From Phlebiopsis flavidoalba (taxonomy: Eukaryota; Basidiomycota; Agaricomycetes; Polyporales; Phanerochaetaceae), in NCBI GenBank assembly GCA_035772785.1, contig JAOCPU010000010.1:248001-312000 (forward strand): a stretch of DNA of 64,000 nucleotides, given 5' to 3'. The first letter of the stretch is position 1. Each line of letters begins with the position of its first letter. The notes beneath the pieces were generated by a model. It was not told where the DNA came from. It was given only the letters and a program-made list of their open reading frames with translations, and ran no database searches. The position numbers and the translations under genes were made by a program. Positions 47,921 to 58,713 of this stretch are shown piece by piece.

Positions 47921-48348
47921 ATGGGCTGATAGTAGTAGAATGTCGACGGGTCGACGTGCATAGTGCGCGACAGGTAAGCGATCCCCATGCTCAGCCTGAT
48001 GAAGATTGTTCGTGTGTACATCTCTGTGTTGTGTAGTGATCCTTGTAGTCTGATATACACCATGTACATATGTGCACAATATCAAGTCTAACACTGTCTA
48101 TAATGCAATGTGGTGCCTAATAGAGGCCTAGCAGTCCAATATCACACGGAAATCGGGTAAATATACCCAGCATTGGGCGTCTTTGGTACCATGCGAAATG
48201 GGAAATAATTCGGTGGATTTTTGCACGCTAATCCGCCGTGTAGTTTTGCTGCCAAAAGCATTGCAAATCGTGGCAAAAGTCCCTGCTCACTATGTATTTT
48301 TCACCTGCTCTGGCAGTGCAAAATTCACACGATCTGGACCCTACAGTG

Positions 48349-48352
48349 AAGA
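48349..48352. repeat. Target-site duplication, right copy (AAGA)
   Basis: AAGA immediately after the right inverted repeat, identical to the left flank. Confidence 0.65.
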
Positions 48353-49480
48353 GTGCTTTCTCCCTGGGTTTGAGAGCCTCCGAAGGTGAGAGCAGTATCT
48401 CTATCCAAATACAAATTTTGTAACAAGCAGGGGTCTATCTAGTACCATAGAGAGCCTCTGCGCTGCCCCCACGCAAGCAGGACTCGCGATCCGCTCGCTC
48501 CCTGACAAGATGCCAGAGACGCCACGCAAGCGATCGTGACGCAACCGCAAAGTCGCAAAGACAGCTGATAGATGCTATCCAGGTTTTCACGGCAGCCTTT
48601 CCATTTCTTCCCGCGGACCAGGCTAAAATTCGATCCTCCAGATCGCCCTCAATGTGGCACAGCTGCAACATCAGGCAGAGTGTGTGCACAGGCGCAAATC
48701 AGGCATGCGCAGATCCATCCGGCACAACTTGATCATGCCCCAGCGATACAGGCGTGTATTTGCGACGCTTATGATATCAAAGACCGCAGAAGAAAAAAAA
48801 CTGCTTACCGTCGTTTTCATGTGCACAGTCCCCGATGCCGCCGAGGGGACGCAGCGTGCACCATATCCATGTTTTGGATCCACGACGCGGCGTGATGGCA
48901 TCTAACCCTCCTATACCCAATGTGTGCCTACGCCACCTAGATAGATAGCGCACAATTACCAAGGTCTCTCGGACCCCATAATTCGTAGCAACCGATTTTT
49001 TTTTACCACAGCACTCACTGTGACACCCAACAAGCTGTATCCACTCTGATGTTCCCCCTCCGCGCGGCATCGACCAACGCCCGACTCGGAAGAAAAAGCC
49101 CAGCCAACCACGCCCCCGCCTGGGCTCCCAAGTCCCCTCTTGTCTCAACGACCACCACCGCCGCCGCCACTACATACAGTTGTCACACGGGGAGACGCCA
49201 CGCACACAAGCATCTCTCACTCTCCCACGCCACACCCCGCGGCTCTCGCCGTCATACTTGGGCCAACGAGAACACAGCCGCTCACTAGTCACAACACACA
49301 CTCACACACTCTCGAAACCATCCACATCAATAACACAACAACCAGGCACCCGACACAGGGCAGGGGGCGCCCCACAGCGTACGAAAAGCGCGCGAAAGCG
49401 TAAAAAAAACATCCGAAAGCGTAAAGAGCGACTGGTCGAGAGCGACGAAAACAACGACAACGACAACAACAACGAAACAC
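48353..49480. other. Intergenic, no gene supported
   Basis: Short frames only. One minus-strand frame (48435-48689, with RERADRESCLRGGSAEALYG near its end) has no known match. From 49140 on, the DNA is A/C-rich and low complexity. Confidence 0.45.
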
Positions 49481-49483
49481 CTT

Positions 49484-49564
49484 CCTCTCCTCGTTCATCC
49501 TTCTCGTTCCCCTCTCCTCGTTCATCCTTCTCGTTCCCCTCTCCTCGTTCATCCTTCTCGTTCC
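49484..49564. repeat. 27-bp tandem repeat, three copies
   Basis: Three exact, contiguous copies of a 27-bp pyrimidine-rich unit beginning CCTCTCCTCGTTCATCC. On the minus strand it would read as a nine-residue repeat containing MNEER. It lies about 190 bp beyond the 3' end of the second P450 gene. Confidence 0.9.
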
Positions 49565-49752
49565 TCCTCTTAATTAATCTTTTCCTCCCCTTTTCCTCCT
49601 TCCTCCAGAATTACCAAAACCTAGAATACCAACAACCAAGAAAACACGATAGCAATGTCGAAAACACCAATCCAACCCAATCCAAGACACCCACTCCCTC
49701 TCCTCCCGGCTCGCTTATGCCGCCGCACGGTGAACAAACACCTACGCAGCGC

Positions 49753-51720
49753 CTACGCGGCACCCGCGCGCGGAACAAAACTCAACCGACACGCCTTGCC
49801 CGCGGGAAAGAGCACAAACGCATCGCGCATCTCCATGCTCGCCGCATTCGTCTCGCCCACGTCCGCGCGCACATCGTACGCTGCGCGGCACACCGCCGCG
49901 AGCACGACGCGGAGCATGAGCTGCGCGAGGTTCTGGCCGCCGCACACGCGCGTGCCGACGCCAAAGGGGACGAGGTGCGCGTGCATCCTATCGTCCTGCG
50001 TTAATGAAAGAAATGAAAAGAGGGAGAAAAACCACGCACTGCGCCAACCTTTCCTCCTCCTCCTCCAACGCCGGATTCAACCAACCACCTCTCGGGCAAA
50101 AACGTCTCCGCACTCGCAAAACACCTCCTCGCGGCGGTGCATACTCCACGCCTGCGTCGACACCACCGTGCCGGGCGGGAGCGCGTACCCCATCATGTCA
50201 AACTCCTCGTGCGCCTTGGCCGTGCTGCAGGATCGGCGAGGCCGCGCGCGAGGGCGACGAGGTGCGCGACGAGGGCCGCGAGGGGACGTGTGGTGCGAGG
50301 GGCGCGAGGGCGAGGACGGCGAGGGGACGACGCGTTCGAGGAGCGAGGGGGCGGCGCCGTACAGGCGGAGAGCTGCCGTGTGTCAGCCGGGGCTATCAAT
50401 CAGCAACACAGCGCACGTACACTCTTTGACAAAGGCGTTCAGGTACTCGCAGCGGTTTGAGGACAGACGCGTCGGGGATGACGCCGCGGTCGGGCATCAC
50501 CTCGTCCAGCTCGGCCTGCAAGCGCTGCATAACATCGCGACGGCGGCTGAGCTCCCAAAACATGTACGACAGCGTCGTCGACGAGGTATCGACACCCGCG
50601 ATCCTGCACACCCGTGTTAGCCCCGCATACATACGGTACACTGCAACGTACAAATGCCCCATGGCCTCGCTAATAATATCGCGCTCGGCCGCGACAGCGT
50701 CCTTTGCCCGCGCTCTTTGGTCTCCAGCAACCGCTGGATAAGCGGCATCTTGGTCTCGTCGCCGACAGCGACATCCGTAAAGCCGAGCGCAGCGAGGTCC
50801 ATGCTCTTTTCCGTCGTCGGCGTCAGCGGGGCGTACCCGAGCTTCGACGCCTGCACGCTCGCGCGCATCTCGTACAGGCGCGAGCCGACAACTGCGTCGT
50901 GGGTCAGCATGGGTAGTGCGTGGCGGCGGGGCGACGCACCTCGGCCATGATCTTGTCCGAGTTGCAGATCTCGCGGTAAACCGCGCGCTGGGGGATACGG
51001 CAGACGAGGTTCACACGCCCAGCTCGGCACCGCGCTGCGCTGTCGAGCCATCAGCACACGCACCCGCACAAAGAAAAGAACGCGCGCACCATGATGCCGC
51101 GCTTGGGAAAGTCGTACACGGCGACGGACAGCGGGTCGCGCACGCCCGTGGCCCAGTTGTCGAGCGAGCCCGAGCGCGAGCCAAACACGGTGCACGCAAT
51201 GACGTCGACCATGAGGTGGCGAAAGAGGTCGAGGCAGTCGACCGAGGTGGCGGTGTTTCCCCAGGATCTGCGCACGTCATCATCAATAAACATCAGCAGG
51301 ACCTCCACGGGCACCCACGTCGGTAAGCTTGTGGGCGAGGTCGTATTGGAGCTCGGGCTGGAAGAGCGCGAGGTGGCGGGCGTGTAGTGCGGGGCGTAGC
51401 TCTTCTTGCGGAGGGCGTGTTGCGCGTGGGGGAGCGTCATGCGTCAGGCGTGGTGAGTTGTTGTTCGTGAGGAGGCCTCTTGTAGTGAGGGCTCTTTGTA
51501 CCAAACTTGTGGACGCAGTACACGGCGCGCATCGTTGCCGGGTCGCAGAACGCGAACTTTGTTGGGCCGATGCGCACAATGGGGCCGTAGGCGTCAAAGA
51601 GCGCCTGCACGTTGCGGCATTGTTGCATGCGCGCAAAGGACCCCGTGGGTGGTGAGCCAGAGGTCCGAGATCGCGGCGTTACCAGGGCCGGGGAGGGACG
51701 AAAGCGGGGAGAGAAAGAGA
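49753..51720 (-). CDS. Second cytochrome P450 monooxygenase
   Basis: A heme monooxygenase of a different type from the one at 25.5 kb. Segments in order on the minus strand: an N-terminal hydrophobic stretch (about 51790-51700, FLTAFLLYLTYLSSLDLLPS), FDAYGPIVRIGPTKFAFCDP, and a region with DLFRHLMVDVIACTVFGSRS. Next are SRLYEMRASVQASKLGYAPL, the I-helix IAGVDTSSTTLSYMFWEL (about 50610-50560), and the K-helix ESLR formed across an intron at about 50440-50380. The heme loop FGVGTRVCGGQNLAQ (about 49965) is a perfect FxxGxRxCxG. Stop at 49753. Introns separate most blocks, and frame breaks occur around 50240-50330 and 51450. The start codon is not found; the TATA box at 51878 suggests it should lie at about 51700-51850. 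Confidence 0.88.
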
Positions 51721-51877
51721 CGGTAGAAGATCCAGCGAGGACAGGTAGGTGAGGTAGAGCAGGAAAGCAGTGAGAAAGGGGCGCGCGGCGAAGGGTGTAG
51801 AGGAAAGACGAGTCGGTGCTGGTGATTTGTGGGGTATCGAGTTCACCGGTAGGGTCGATTGGGTAGCGCAGGGGATG

Positions 51878-51885
51878 TTATATAG
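51878..51885 (-). promoter_or_regulatory. TATA box of the second P450 gene
   Basis: CTATATAA on the minus strand in otherwise GC-rich DNA, upstream of the first hydrophobic segment of the P450. Confidence 0.55.
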
Positions 51886-51899
51886 CCCGGCGCGCTCAG

Positions 51900-53770
51900 G
51901 TGCGCGTTCATGGTGAGGGAGGGACGAAAGAGAGACGGTGGTCGCGGGCGGAGGTCGCTGTGTGGTGGGGAAAAACAAGAAGGGGTTCGCTTATGCACAC
52001 CGCTCGAAGGACACGGACGGTCTTTTATCTGGGCACGCTCCCACTCTTCGCGACCTCGAGGGCGGCGTCGAAGTCCACCCATCCGGGGCAGTCGACTAAC
52101 TTGCCTTTCCATAAACGGCGACTAAATCGGTTACCATATCAGGCGGAACTCTCTGCGGGTGGCATATCAGAAGACCCCCTCCATCGCTGTGTCAGGTGTA
52201 AAGCGAAAGCGGCCGGGGTCCGTGTGGCACTCTGCTTGCCGTCCGGCATGATCACGATCTTGCTCGGAGTGCGCGCCTGGCCGCACAATGGACGAGCCCT
52301 GCGCCCACAGCGCCGCCCGTGTGCGCATCCCCGCACTGGCCGCCGTGACGCACACAGCCGCCACAAAGCGTGCCCTGCGCCTCGTGTGGGTCGTTGTATG
52401 CGGGCCCGCTCGGGGCGATATGTCCGTCGACGGCGCGCGCTGACGTGCGACGATCTGCGAGGGGCGGTCCGACAGCCTGTTGCCACTGTGCTGCCCGCCC
52501 CGCGATGTGTTCCTGCGGCGGCATCAGGCCCAGGCGTGCTCGCGACTGCCCTCGTCGTCGGGCCCACCAGGCTGCCTCGTGCCTTGGTCACAGATGCCGC
52601 CATGGGACGATATCGCGTCCCTCGACCCGATCCGAGGCAATATTGTTTCCGTTATGGTTGCATCCTGGTGAATACCGCTGAGCAGCGTCCGCGCCCACTC
52701 CAAGGTGTAAATCACGGTTCCTGGTGCACCCACTCGTCCGTGAAGGCTTAACGCAGATCTGGCCCTTGGGATGTCGGTTTTGTTTCAGCAGCGGGGGTGT
52801 TGAAAAATCCGGTCAGCACATACTAGCATTACACGGCACCCAAAAATCCGTCCCAAGGCTAAATAACAGTCCATGCTGGACCGAACAGAGCAGCAATACC
52901 GCATAGAGATGGTGGGGCAGTCCACGGCAATCAAGTGGAAGGCACCGAAGCGCGAGCCACGCGCTCCCACGCCATCAGTCACATCACAGTGATGGACACG
53001 CTCGCTCGCCCGCGTCCCCTCCCCACACCGCGCGTACCATTTCTCCCATCGCCCATCCCCCCGCGGAGCCCTGCGCGCACAGCCCTCAGCACTCTAGAAA
53101 CCCCCCCGCTCGCAAAGAGCACCCGACGCCTCCCGCTCTATTGCCCCGCATGTATACGCGCACACGGGCAAATCGCCGCACGCCGCGGCGCTGCCCCTTT
53201 TATGCGCCGCCTCAATCGCCGTCTTTCGCGCACTGGCGGGCGGTGTATTGAACACGTCCTGGAAGAGTCTGTTGAGAAATAGGGAAGGGTCAAAGGCCTT
53301 GTCCAGACGCGGGAATTAGGGTCTTTGCGGCCTCGGGGCGGGCAGTGCGCATGCACGAGCCGTCGTATAAAAATCCGCGAGCGCGAGGGGGCACCCTCAC
53401 ATGAGCACCGGCATTGGCACCGCCCCGGGCTTATACCACTCTGCTTCAACCCACCAACCCGTCCACTCCGCTTTACAAGAAAATGCTCTGTCACTGAAGT
53501 TCTTGATAATCGGGCGCCGGGCACCATATTTCTCCGCCGCTCAGCCTCCTCGCGGCGGTCTCCGCGCGGAGTGGACGAACCCGCACCTTCCTCAACACGG
53601 GTCTACCTGTCATCCGCAACGCCGAGACGACAACACGAAGAAGCTCGGCTCGGGCTTTCTCAGCCCCGCCGGCGACCGCGCGCGCGCTGCGTGTATTGCC
53701 TTCCGTGCGGCCCCTCCCCTCCTCCTCCTTACCCCATGCTGATGAGAGTAGGTGTTTGGTGCAGGGACAC
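51900..53770. other. GC-rich stretch, no supportable gene
   Basis: Opposed open frames (a 283-codon plus frame at 51900-52751, a 154-codon minus frame at 52139-52603) give Arg/Pro/Ala-rich products without domains. A minus-strand segment near 52200-52260 (IVIMPDGKQ) looks somewhat protein-like but could not be extended. Confidence 0.4.
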
Positions 53771-53774
53771 GAAT

Positions 53775-54638
53775 ATGACTGTGGGGTATATCATCGCGGA
53801 GCCCCCGAATACGAAGGGGAACAAGACAGAGGCGGTCGACAACCCCCCGTTCGCGCCGCTCGCTGCGTCGTTTTGGGTCGTCACAGTCGATACGAGCTGG
53901 TGCGTCTCCCCTCCCCCCTCCTTCCTCTGAGTGGATGTTTGATAGGAATGAAGTGGTCTTTTTTTGGAGACGACAAAGACTGCGTCGGCGACGCCCTGAG
54001 CGCCGTTGTCGTTCGCGAAGCTCAACCCCAATACGAGTATGCTCGTCGTGTGGGACACGGATACGCTGCCCGACATCGCAGAAGCACTCGGCTTGAGAAC
54101 GACGTCCCGGGACTACCCCTCCAAACGGTGTGCCCCCCCCCCCCCCCTTCTCCCTTCCTCTGTGCGGGTGCTGATGGATGGCAGGTGGGACCTCATATGG
54201 GACGATCCAGAAAAACAAGATCCGGAGCAAGACCTCCGACGGGGCTGCCCGGGGCTCGACGACGAGGCGTGGGTCGCTATTGAGAGTGTTATTGCGGAGT
54301 ATAGTACCAAGACGCCTGTCTTTGCTTCACGTCCCTGCTCCCACTTTGGCTCCCGCTCGGCATCTGTCGAGAGCGCCCCCTACGGATTCTTTGCGGTGCC
54401 TACTCCGATCTTTGAGAGCGCCGCGGAGAGCGCCACCGAAGAGCGCCTGAAGCGAGCGGCGTCGCGGCGATTTATTTGGACACGTTCACCTCACTATCCT
54501 CGCCGCGCCGCACAGCGCTGCCGACGCCGGCCTTTGTAGGTCGAGGGCGTGCTGCAGAAGCTGGCTCCAAGCGGGCAGCTGGCGGTCGGGTGCGTCGTGG
54601 GGGCGCTGGTGAGTGCGTGGTACAAATGGTACCACTAA
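53775..54638 (+). CDS. Putative tail-anchored protein, unknown family
   Basis: I do not recognise the family. A protein-like path starts at MTVGYIIAEPPNTKGNKTEA, continues NPPFAPLAASFWVVTVDTSW, and meets a GTGCGT donor near 53899. After the acceptor, in a shifting frame, come FAKLNPNTSMLVVWDTDTLP and DIAEALGLRTTSRDYPSKR. An intron with a C15 tract (54128-54182) joins WDLIWDDPEKQDPEQD. The later part (DEAWVAIESVIAEYSTKTP, then EERLKRAASRR) is helical and charged. The end LQKLAPSGQLAVGCVVGALV plus SAWYKWYH (stop at 54636) is a hydrophobic tail like those of tail-anchored membrane proteins. At least two indels are needed to join the parts. Confidence 0.45.
54133..54147 (+). repeat. C15 homopolymer inside an intron
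   Basis: Fifteen consecutive C residues just after a GT donor. The length is likely unreliable. Confidence 0.8.
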
Positions 54639-54639
54639 G

Positions 54640-57600
54640 CAACAAGCAGGGCGAAAGTTCCACTTCTCTTTCGTCTTCACTTCCTTCTCTTTTTTTTCTT
54701 GGCTTCATTGTTCGCGAACCAGAATTGTCGTCCCGTGCCGTGTATTTGGAGTGACAGGGGTGATACCCTCAGGCGATGTTGTATGTGTGTACCGTCTGAA
54801 TTGGATACCAGTATATGTTGGTTTTAGGAAAACAACGCCAGCAGCGCGAGGCTGATTGATCGAGCTCCTAGAATTAAACCAACGACTTGTGGACCAGAGC
54901 GATGGACGATAGAGAGAGAGTGCGTGGAGTACGGCTGTTGCCCCTCCTAGGACTTTTTTTGGTCTTCTTTTGTAAATACAGTTTCTCCACCCCGGCGCGT
55001 GCGCCGACGCCGTCCGCGTTCGTCTTCCAGGGCGCGCGCGCAAGCGATGGAGCCGTTAAAACAGCGCATGGCTAGCGAGGCGGTTATCTTTACTGCAGGT
55101 TACTCTCCTTTGTTTGTTCCTCGACGGTTGTATGAAAACTGAAAGTCCGAGCAATAGGATGTGCATAGCAACTGTCATTCTTCCAGCCTATACATCTGTT
55201 AATATATTACAACTGTTACTTTGCCGCGTAGTAACGAAATCTATAGGGTGATCGAGGAGAGCCCGAGGGGAGACCCGTACTCCTGAAGTCCGTTGGACTC
55301 ACGAGCCGAGCTGAATATTGGTGGAAGTTAAATTGACCACAAGCTGAGAGCGGTTTTATCTGCACGGTCCCGCAGCGGCATGAGGGACTTGTCCAAAATA
55401 AAACGACAGAAAGTGCTTCCAGCTGAAAAGCGTTAAACTGGAGCAGGCTTAGTAGCCTATACGCTCAGAGGAGCAGAGTCGTGTGCTTACCTGGATCGAC
55501 AAATGGCGCAGCTCTTGCGTGTGTTCCTGCAGGTGTCGCACGGTTGCCTCTGTGGACTTGGCAAGGCAATTGAAATGCGCGGCATGGATTGCTACCTTCA
55601 CGGCGCCGGGAACGAAATGCCGTGTTGTCAGGTCAAAGCGGCTAACAATCGATGTCAGCACATAGCATGAAAGCCTGTGTGGCGCACGCCATCTCTGTCT
55701 TGCCAATGCTCAATTTCCTGCTTGAAAATCCTTCGCGTGGATCCACTTCTTCCATTTATTTGGCTGGGCCCTCTGCGCGCAGAGTAACACTGCAAGGAGT
55801 GCCGCGATGTTACTGTATGCGGGAATGGCAAGATATGAGTCGGCTCGATCGGACGGCGGGCTCCGGCTGTGCTGACCTGTACAAGGTTTCGAATACGAAA
55901 TAGACAGCGGTCCATGTCCTCGTTTTCCCCCACTATTGATGTGTGACTCCCGGAGTCACACGCAGCGCCTCCCAGTGCATCGAGAACGTCGTGAGGTGTC
56001 TCGCCAGGTCTCGCGCGCCATCGCTGCAATTAGTGTGATACGTCTACACGAGCAAGTGTCTCCCTTTTCATAAGCCAGCCACAGCACCAAGAAGAATCAT
56101 GTACCCACGTTCGTCATTTGAACGAGTGCCTGGGCACGGCACGCGATGTGACGGTTTTGACGACAGAAGATTGAGATCCCGTCCGCGATAGGACCGGCAA
56201 TGCTGAGCAGCGGGTTTCTGGGAGCATTGGTCCAGTACTGTCCTGAGGTGCTTCCGGTAGCTGTCGCCCCCCCAGATAGCTTGTGGACGTACCGGCCCTC
56301 ATGAAGGCGACGAGCAGATCGCCATCGAGAAGCAGGGACGAGCTACTAGATCGACTGATCCCCGTTTGGGACGCAATTGCCCCTGCAGAAGTACCAGGAG
56401 CTGACATGCGCCCTCAAATAGATGACTCCCTGGAGCTGGGCATGAGACGAATGTGGGGATGTAGGATGGACTACGGGCGACAGGGGCGGGGGCGAGCCGG
56501 CCAAGGGTGGTGGCCCACTTCTAGGGTGAGCCTTGGTGATTGTGCGGTTTGCGTGGGACAAGGGGGGGCGGGGGTAGGATGCCGCAGCTATTTGACTGCG
56601 GCCCTTAACACACGGGTCACGATCCATATATGTATATATCATATACGACAGTATAGTTGGACTATCGAGGCTGTTCAAAGATGTGGCAGAGCCTCGCCGT
56701 ACAGTGGCTGGCACTGGTGATCTGTCGTAGTTAAGACACGGTGTGGTCATATTTGTACCGCAGCTCTTAGGTCTTCTTTGCATTGAAAGAAAAAAGCGTT
56801 TGGGATAATGGCCCCATCGACTGCAGGTAGGTACGAGGATAAGTCTGATGATTTGGCGATTCTTGCTCGTGCTAAAGTGCCAATTCGACAGCTGCGACCC
56901 GGTTTGCTTGATCGATGTTACAGTGACGGTCTCGTAAAGTCCTGTAGTAGTCAGCACCAGTTGTATTGAAACACTTGAATGTTGGGCGCAGGAAGCCACT
57001 TTGCGGAGGGGCAGCGCAACGGTCGCGGATGAGAAATGATGGAAAAGGGGCAGTACCGACTTGCTAAAGTGAGAATCTCAAGAAACATCGAGGGAGCAAA
57101 TAACGGCGAAGGCAGCAGATAGGAGTTGTCGAGGAGACGATCCAGACATAGACAAGAGATTATGAGGAATGCACCGTTCTAACCGCCTCACGCAGTGTCT
57201 CACGCGCGCAAGACACCATCCTTGATATTTAATTGCTTCGTTTCATGAGCACCACTTCCAGCGACCCCCTACACCTCCCCAACCTTCAAACCCCACCCCC
57301 CGTGACAGGACAAGGGTTGGCACGATATTGCTGCCAGCAGGGCGTTGCTGCGGATAGAGGGCTCAAGTGATATGCGGCAGGGAAGATTTTTGCGAATATC
57401 GTTGAAGTTCATGTAAGGCTGCACATATAGGATTGTGGTGCATGCAGAAAAACGACGAAGAATGGGAAATTATCGGGCCAGTATCTCGAGTAAAACAGAT
57501 TACGAATGACATGTACTTTACATGAGATATTGATCAGTACGAGTCCGTGCTAGTGCGCTAACAGATCCGGGACTCTACACACGACATAGCCGGGTTCGAT

Positions 57601-58628
57601 GTATCGCGGGTGCCCGATCGGAAGGTACCTGGGTGTGGTCTGATAGTCCATGCTCTTTTTCTGCACTATTTTTTCGCCAGCATCAGCTAATTTCGTGGTC
57701 AGGCACTGTTCAGAATTTGCTGCTTGCTTGCAGGGAATATGCATTGCGTTACAAATAGGGAGCTGCACAATCGTTTGAGTTTTACGGTTTACACATCTTT
57801 TTCGTAAATAAACAACGGTAAAAAAGTTGGCAAACACGTGTTATAGTTAAACTTGAGTTTATGGGACTAGTAAATATCTAAACAGAAATATGTGTAGGAG
57901 GGTACTTTGAGTAAGCAAGCTTTCAGCAACCAACGGTACACACAAGACCTTCACTGATCGGATGACCGTAAAAACAAAGAGGGAAAATTAATTTACCACA
58001 ATACGAAATGTAACAATCCATATCCATTTTCTGGCCGCGCAGCCGGTATCACATGCGCGGGGATTGATCCTTGGGACATGTCAGCCTGCTATCAGAGTAG
58101 CCCAGTCAATAAGGAAGTCGCTTTGTATCGATTTAAAGGGCGGCGCCGACCGTTATATACAGCTCACCCTCGATCATCGACGAACAGGCAAGGAGCCTGT
58201 GACGTGCAAACTCAGTCCAGCCGATGCTCGGAAGATATGTGGTAATAGGAAGGACCTGCGTAGCCCTGGTCTGCAGAAGGGCATTACGTACTTGATGACT
58301 ACGATAGAGTGGGACTTCACTATGTACAGCGAATATTGTCCATGCGCTGAGTGCAGGCTGGCGGACCATAAGTTGGCGTTCAGACGTTGTGTCGTGCCCG
58401 CGCGGCGGTCCTTAACAGGGCACATGTACAGAGTCGGCTTGAAAAAGCTAGCCTGACCACGTTATAAGGCAAACGGTGTACCTCTGATTGGATACAAGTC
58501 CGTGGGTGGGCCAGCGGTCTCGATACCTGTCCATGCAGGGCGACTGGGGAGGAAGTTGCAGACTTCGTTCGTGGAAAGATAAATAGTCTCGGTGTGAGGT
58601 GTTATAACTTGGACGACTCCCAACTGTC
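54640..58628. other. Gene-poor stretch, no gene supported
   Basis: About 4 kb with short frames only. Minus-strand frames at 55449-55706, 55655-56029 and 56114-56407 overlap and could be parts of one damaged gene, but none has a known domain. ATGGCCCCATCGACTGCAG followed by GTAGGT at about 56806 looks like a first exon but leads nowhere recognisable. The neighbouring corrupted tRNA suggests poor sequence quality here. Confidence 0.4.
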
Positions 58629-58713
58629 TCCGATGGGTGGTAGTAGAGGCCTAGCAATCATCGTCTCTCACACGATAGGCCCCGGGGGCTTCTCGATTGC
58701 CCCGCATCGTGAA
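58629..58713 (+). tRNA. tRNA-Glu(CTC)-like sequence with many inserted bases
   Basis: The anticodon arm is perfect: ATCGT, loop CTCTCAC, ACGAT, followed by AGGCCC, as expected for tRNA-Glu(CTC). The 5' acceptor strand TCCGATG is intact and the 3' strand reads CATCG-T-GA. Between these, extra bases are scattered in the D arm (GGTGGTAGTAGAGGCCTAG) and in the T arm (CTTCTCGATTGCCCC instead of TTCGATTCCC), making 85 nt rather than 72. Almost all changes are single-base insertions. That pattern fits raw long-read error better than tRNA decay, but a pseudogene is possible. It is on the opposite strand to the tRNA-Glu at 43.6 kb. Confidence 0.6.

Larger units (their letters stand above)
47098..48348. 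mobile_element. Non-autonomous TIR DNA transposon (CACTA-like ends)
   Basis: The element is 1251 bp. The left end CACTATAGGGTCCA and the reverse complement of the right end, CACTGTAGGGTCCA, agree at 13 of 14 positions. Both ends abut AAGA, a 4-bp target duplication. Inside each end are repeated GCAAAA/TTTTGC motifs beside TCACAC (47189-47204, 47214-47222, 48215-48222, 48315-48330), resembling the subterminal repeats of CACTA-type elements. There is no transposase frame. The interior is filled by a 14-bp minisatellite. Ends starting CACT and a 2-4 bp duplication suggest the CACTA superfamily, but other families are possible and I found no second copy in this window. Confidence 0.7.

Noticed and set aside
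47348..48094. Repetitive proteins with WPTRTGQQG- or DWPTWTG-like repeats
   Set aside because: These are translations of the minisatellite in every frame; a 14-bp unit rotates through all frames without stops.
51900..52751. 283-codon plus-strand frame
   Set aside because: Arg/Pro-rich with no domain; the opposite strand is equally open. No splice or promoter support.
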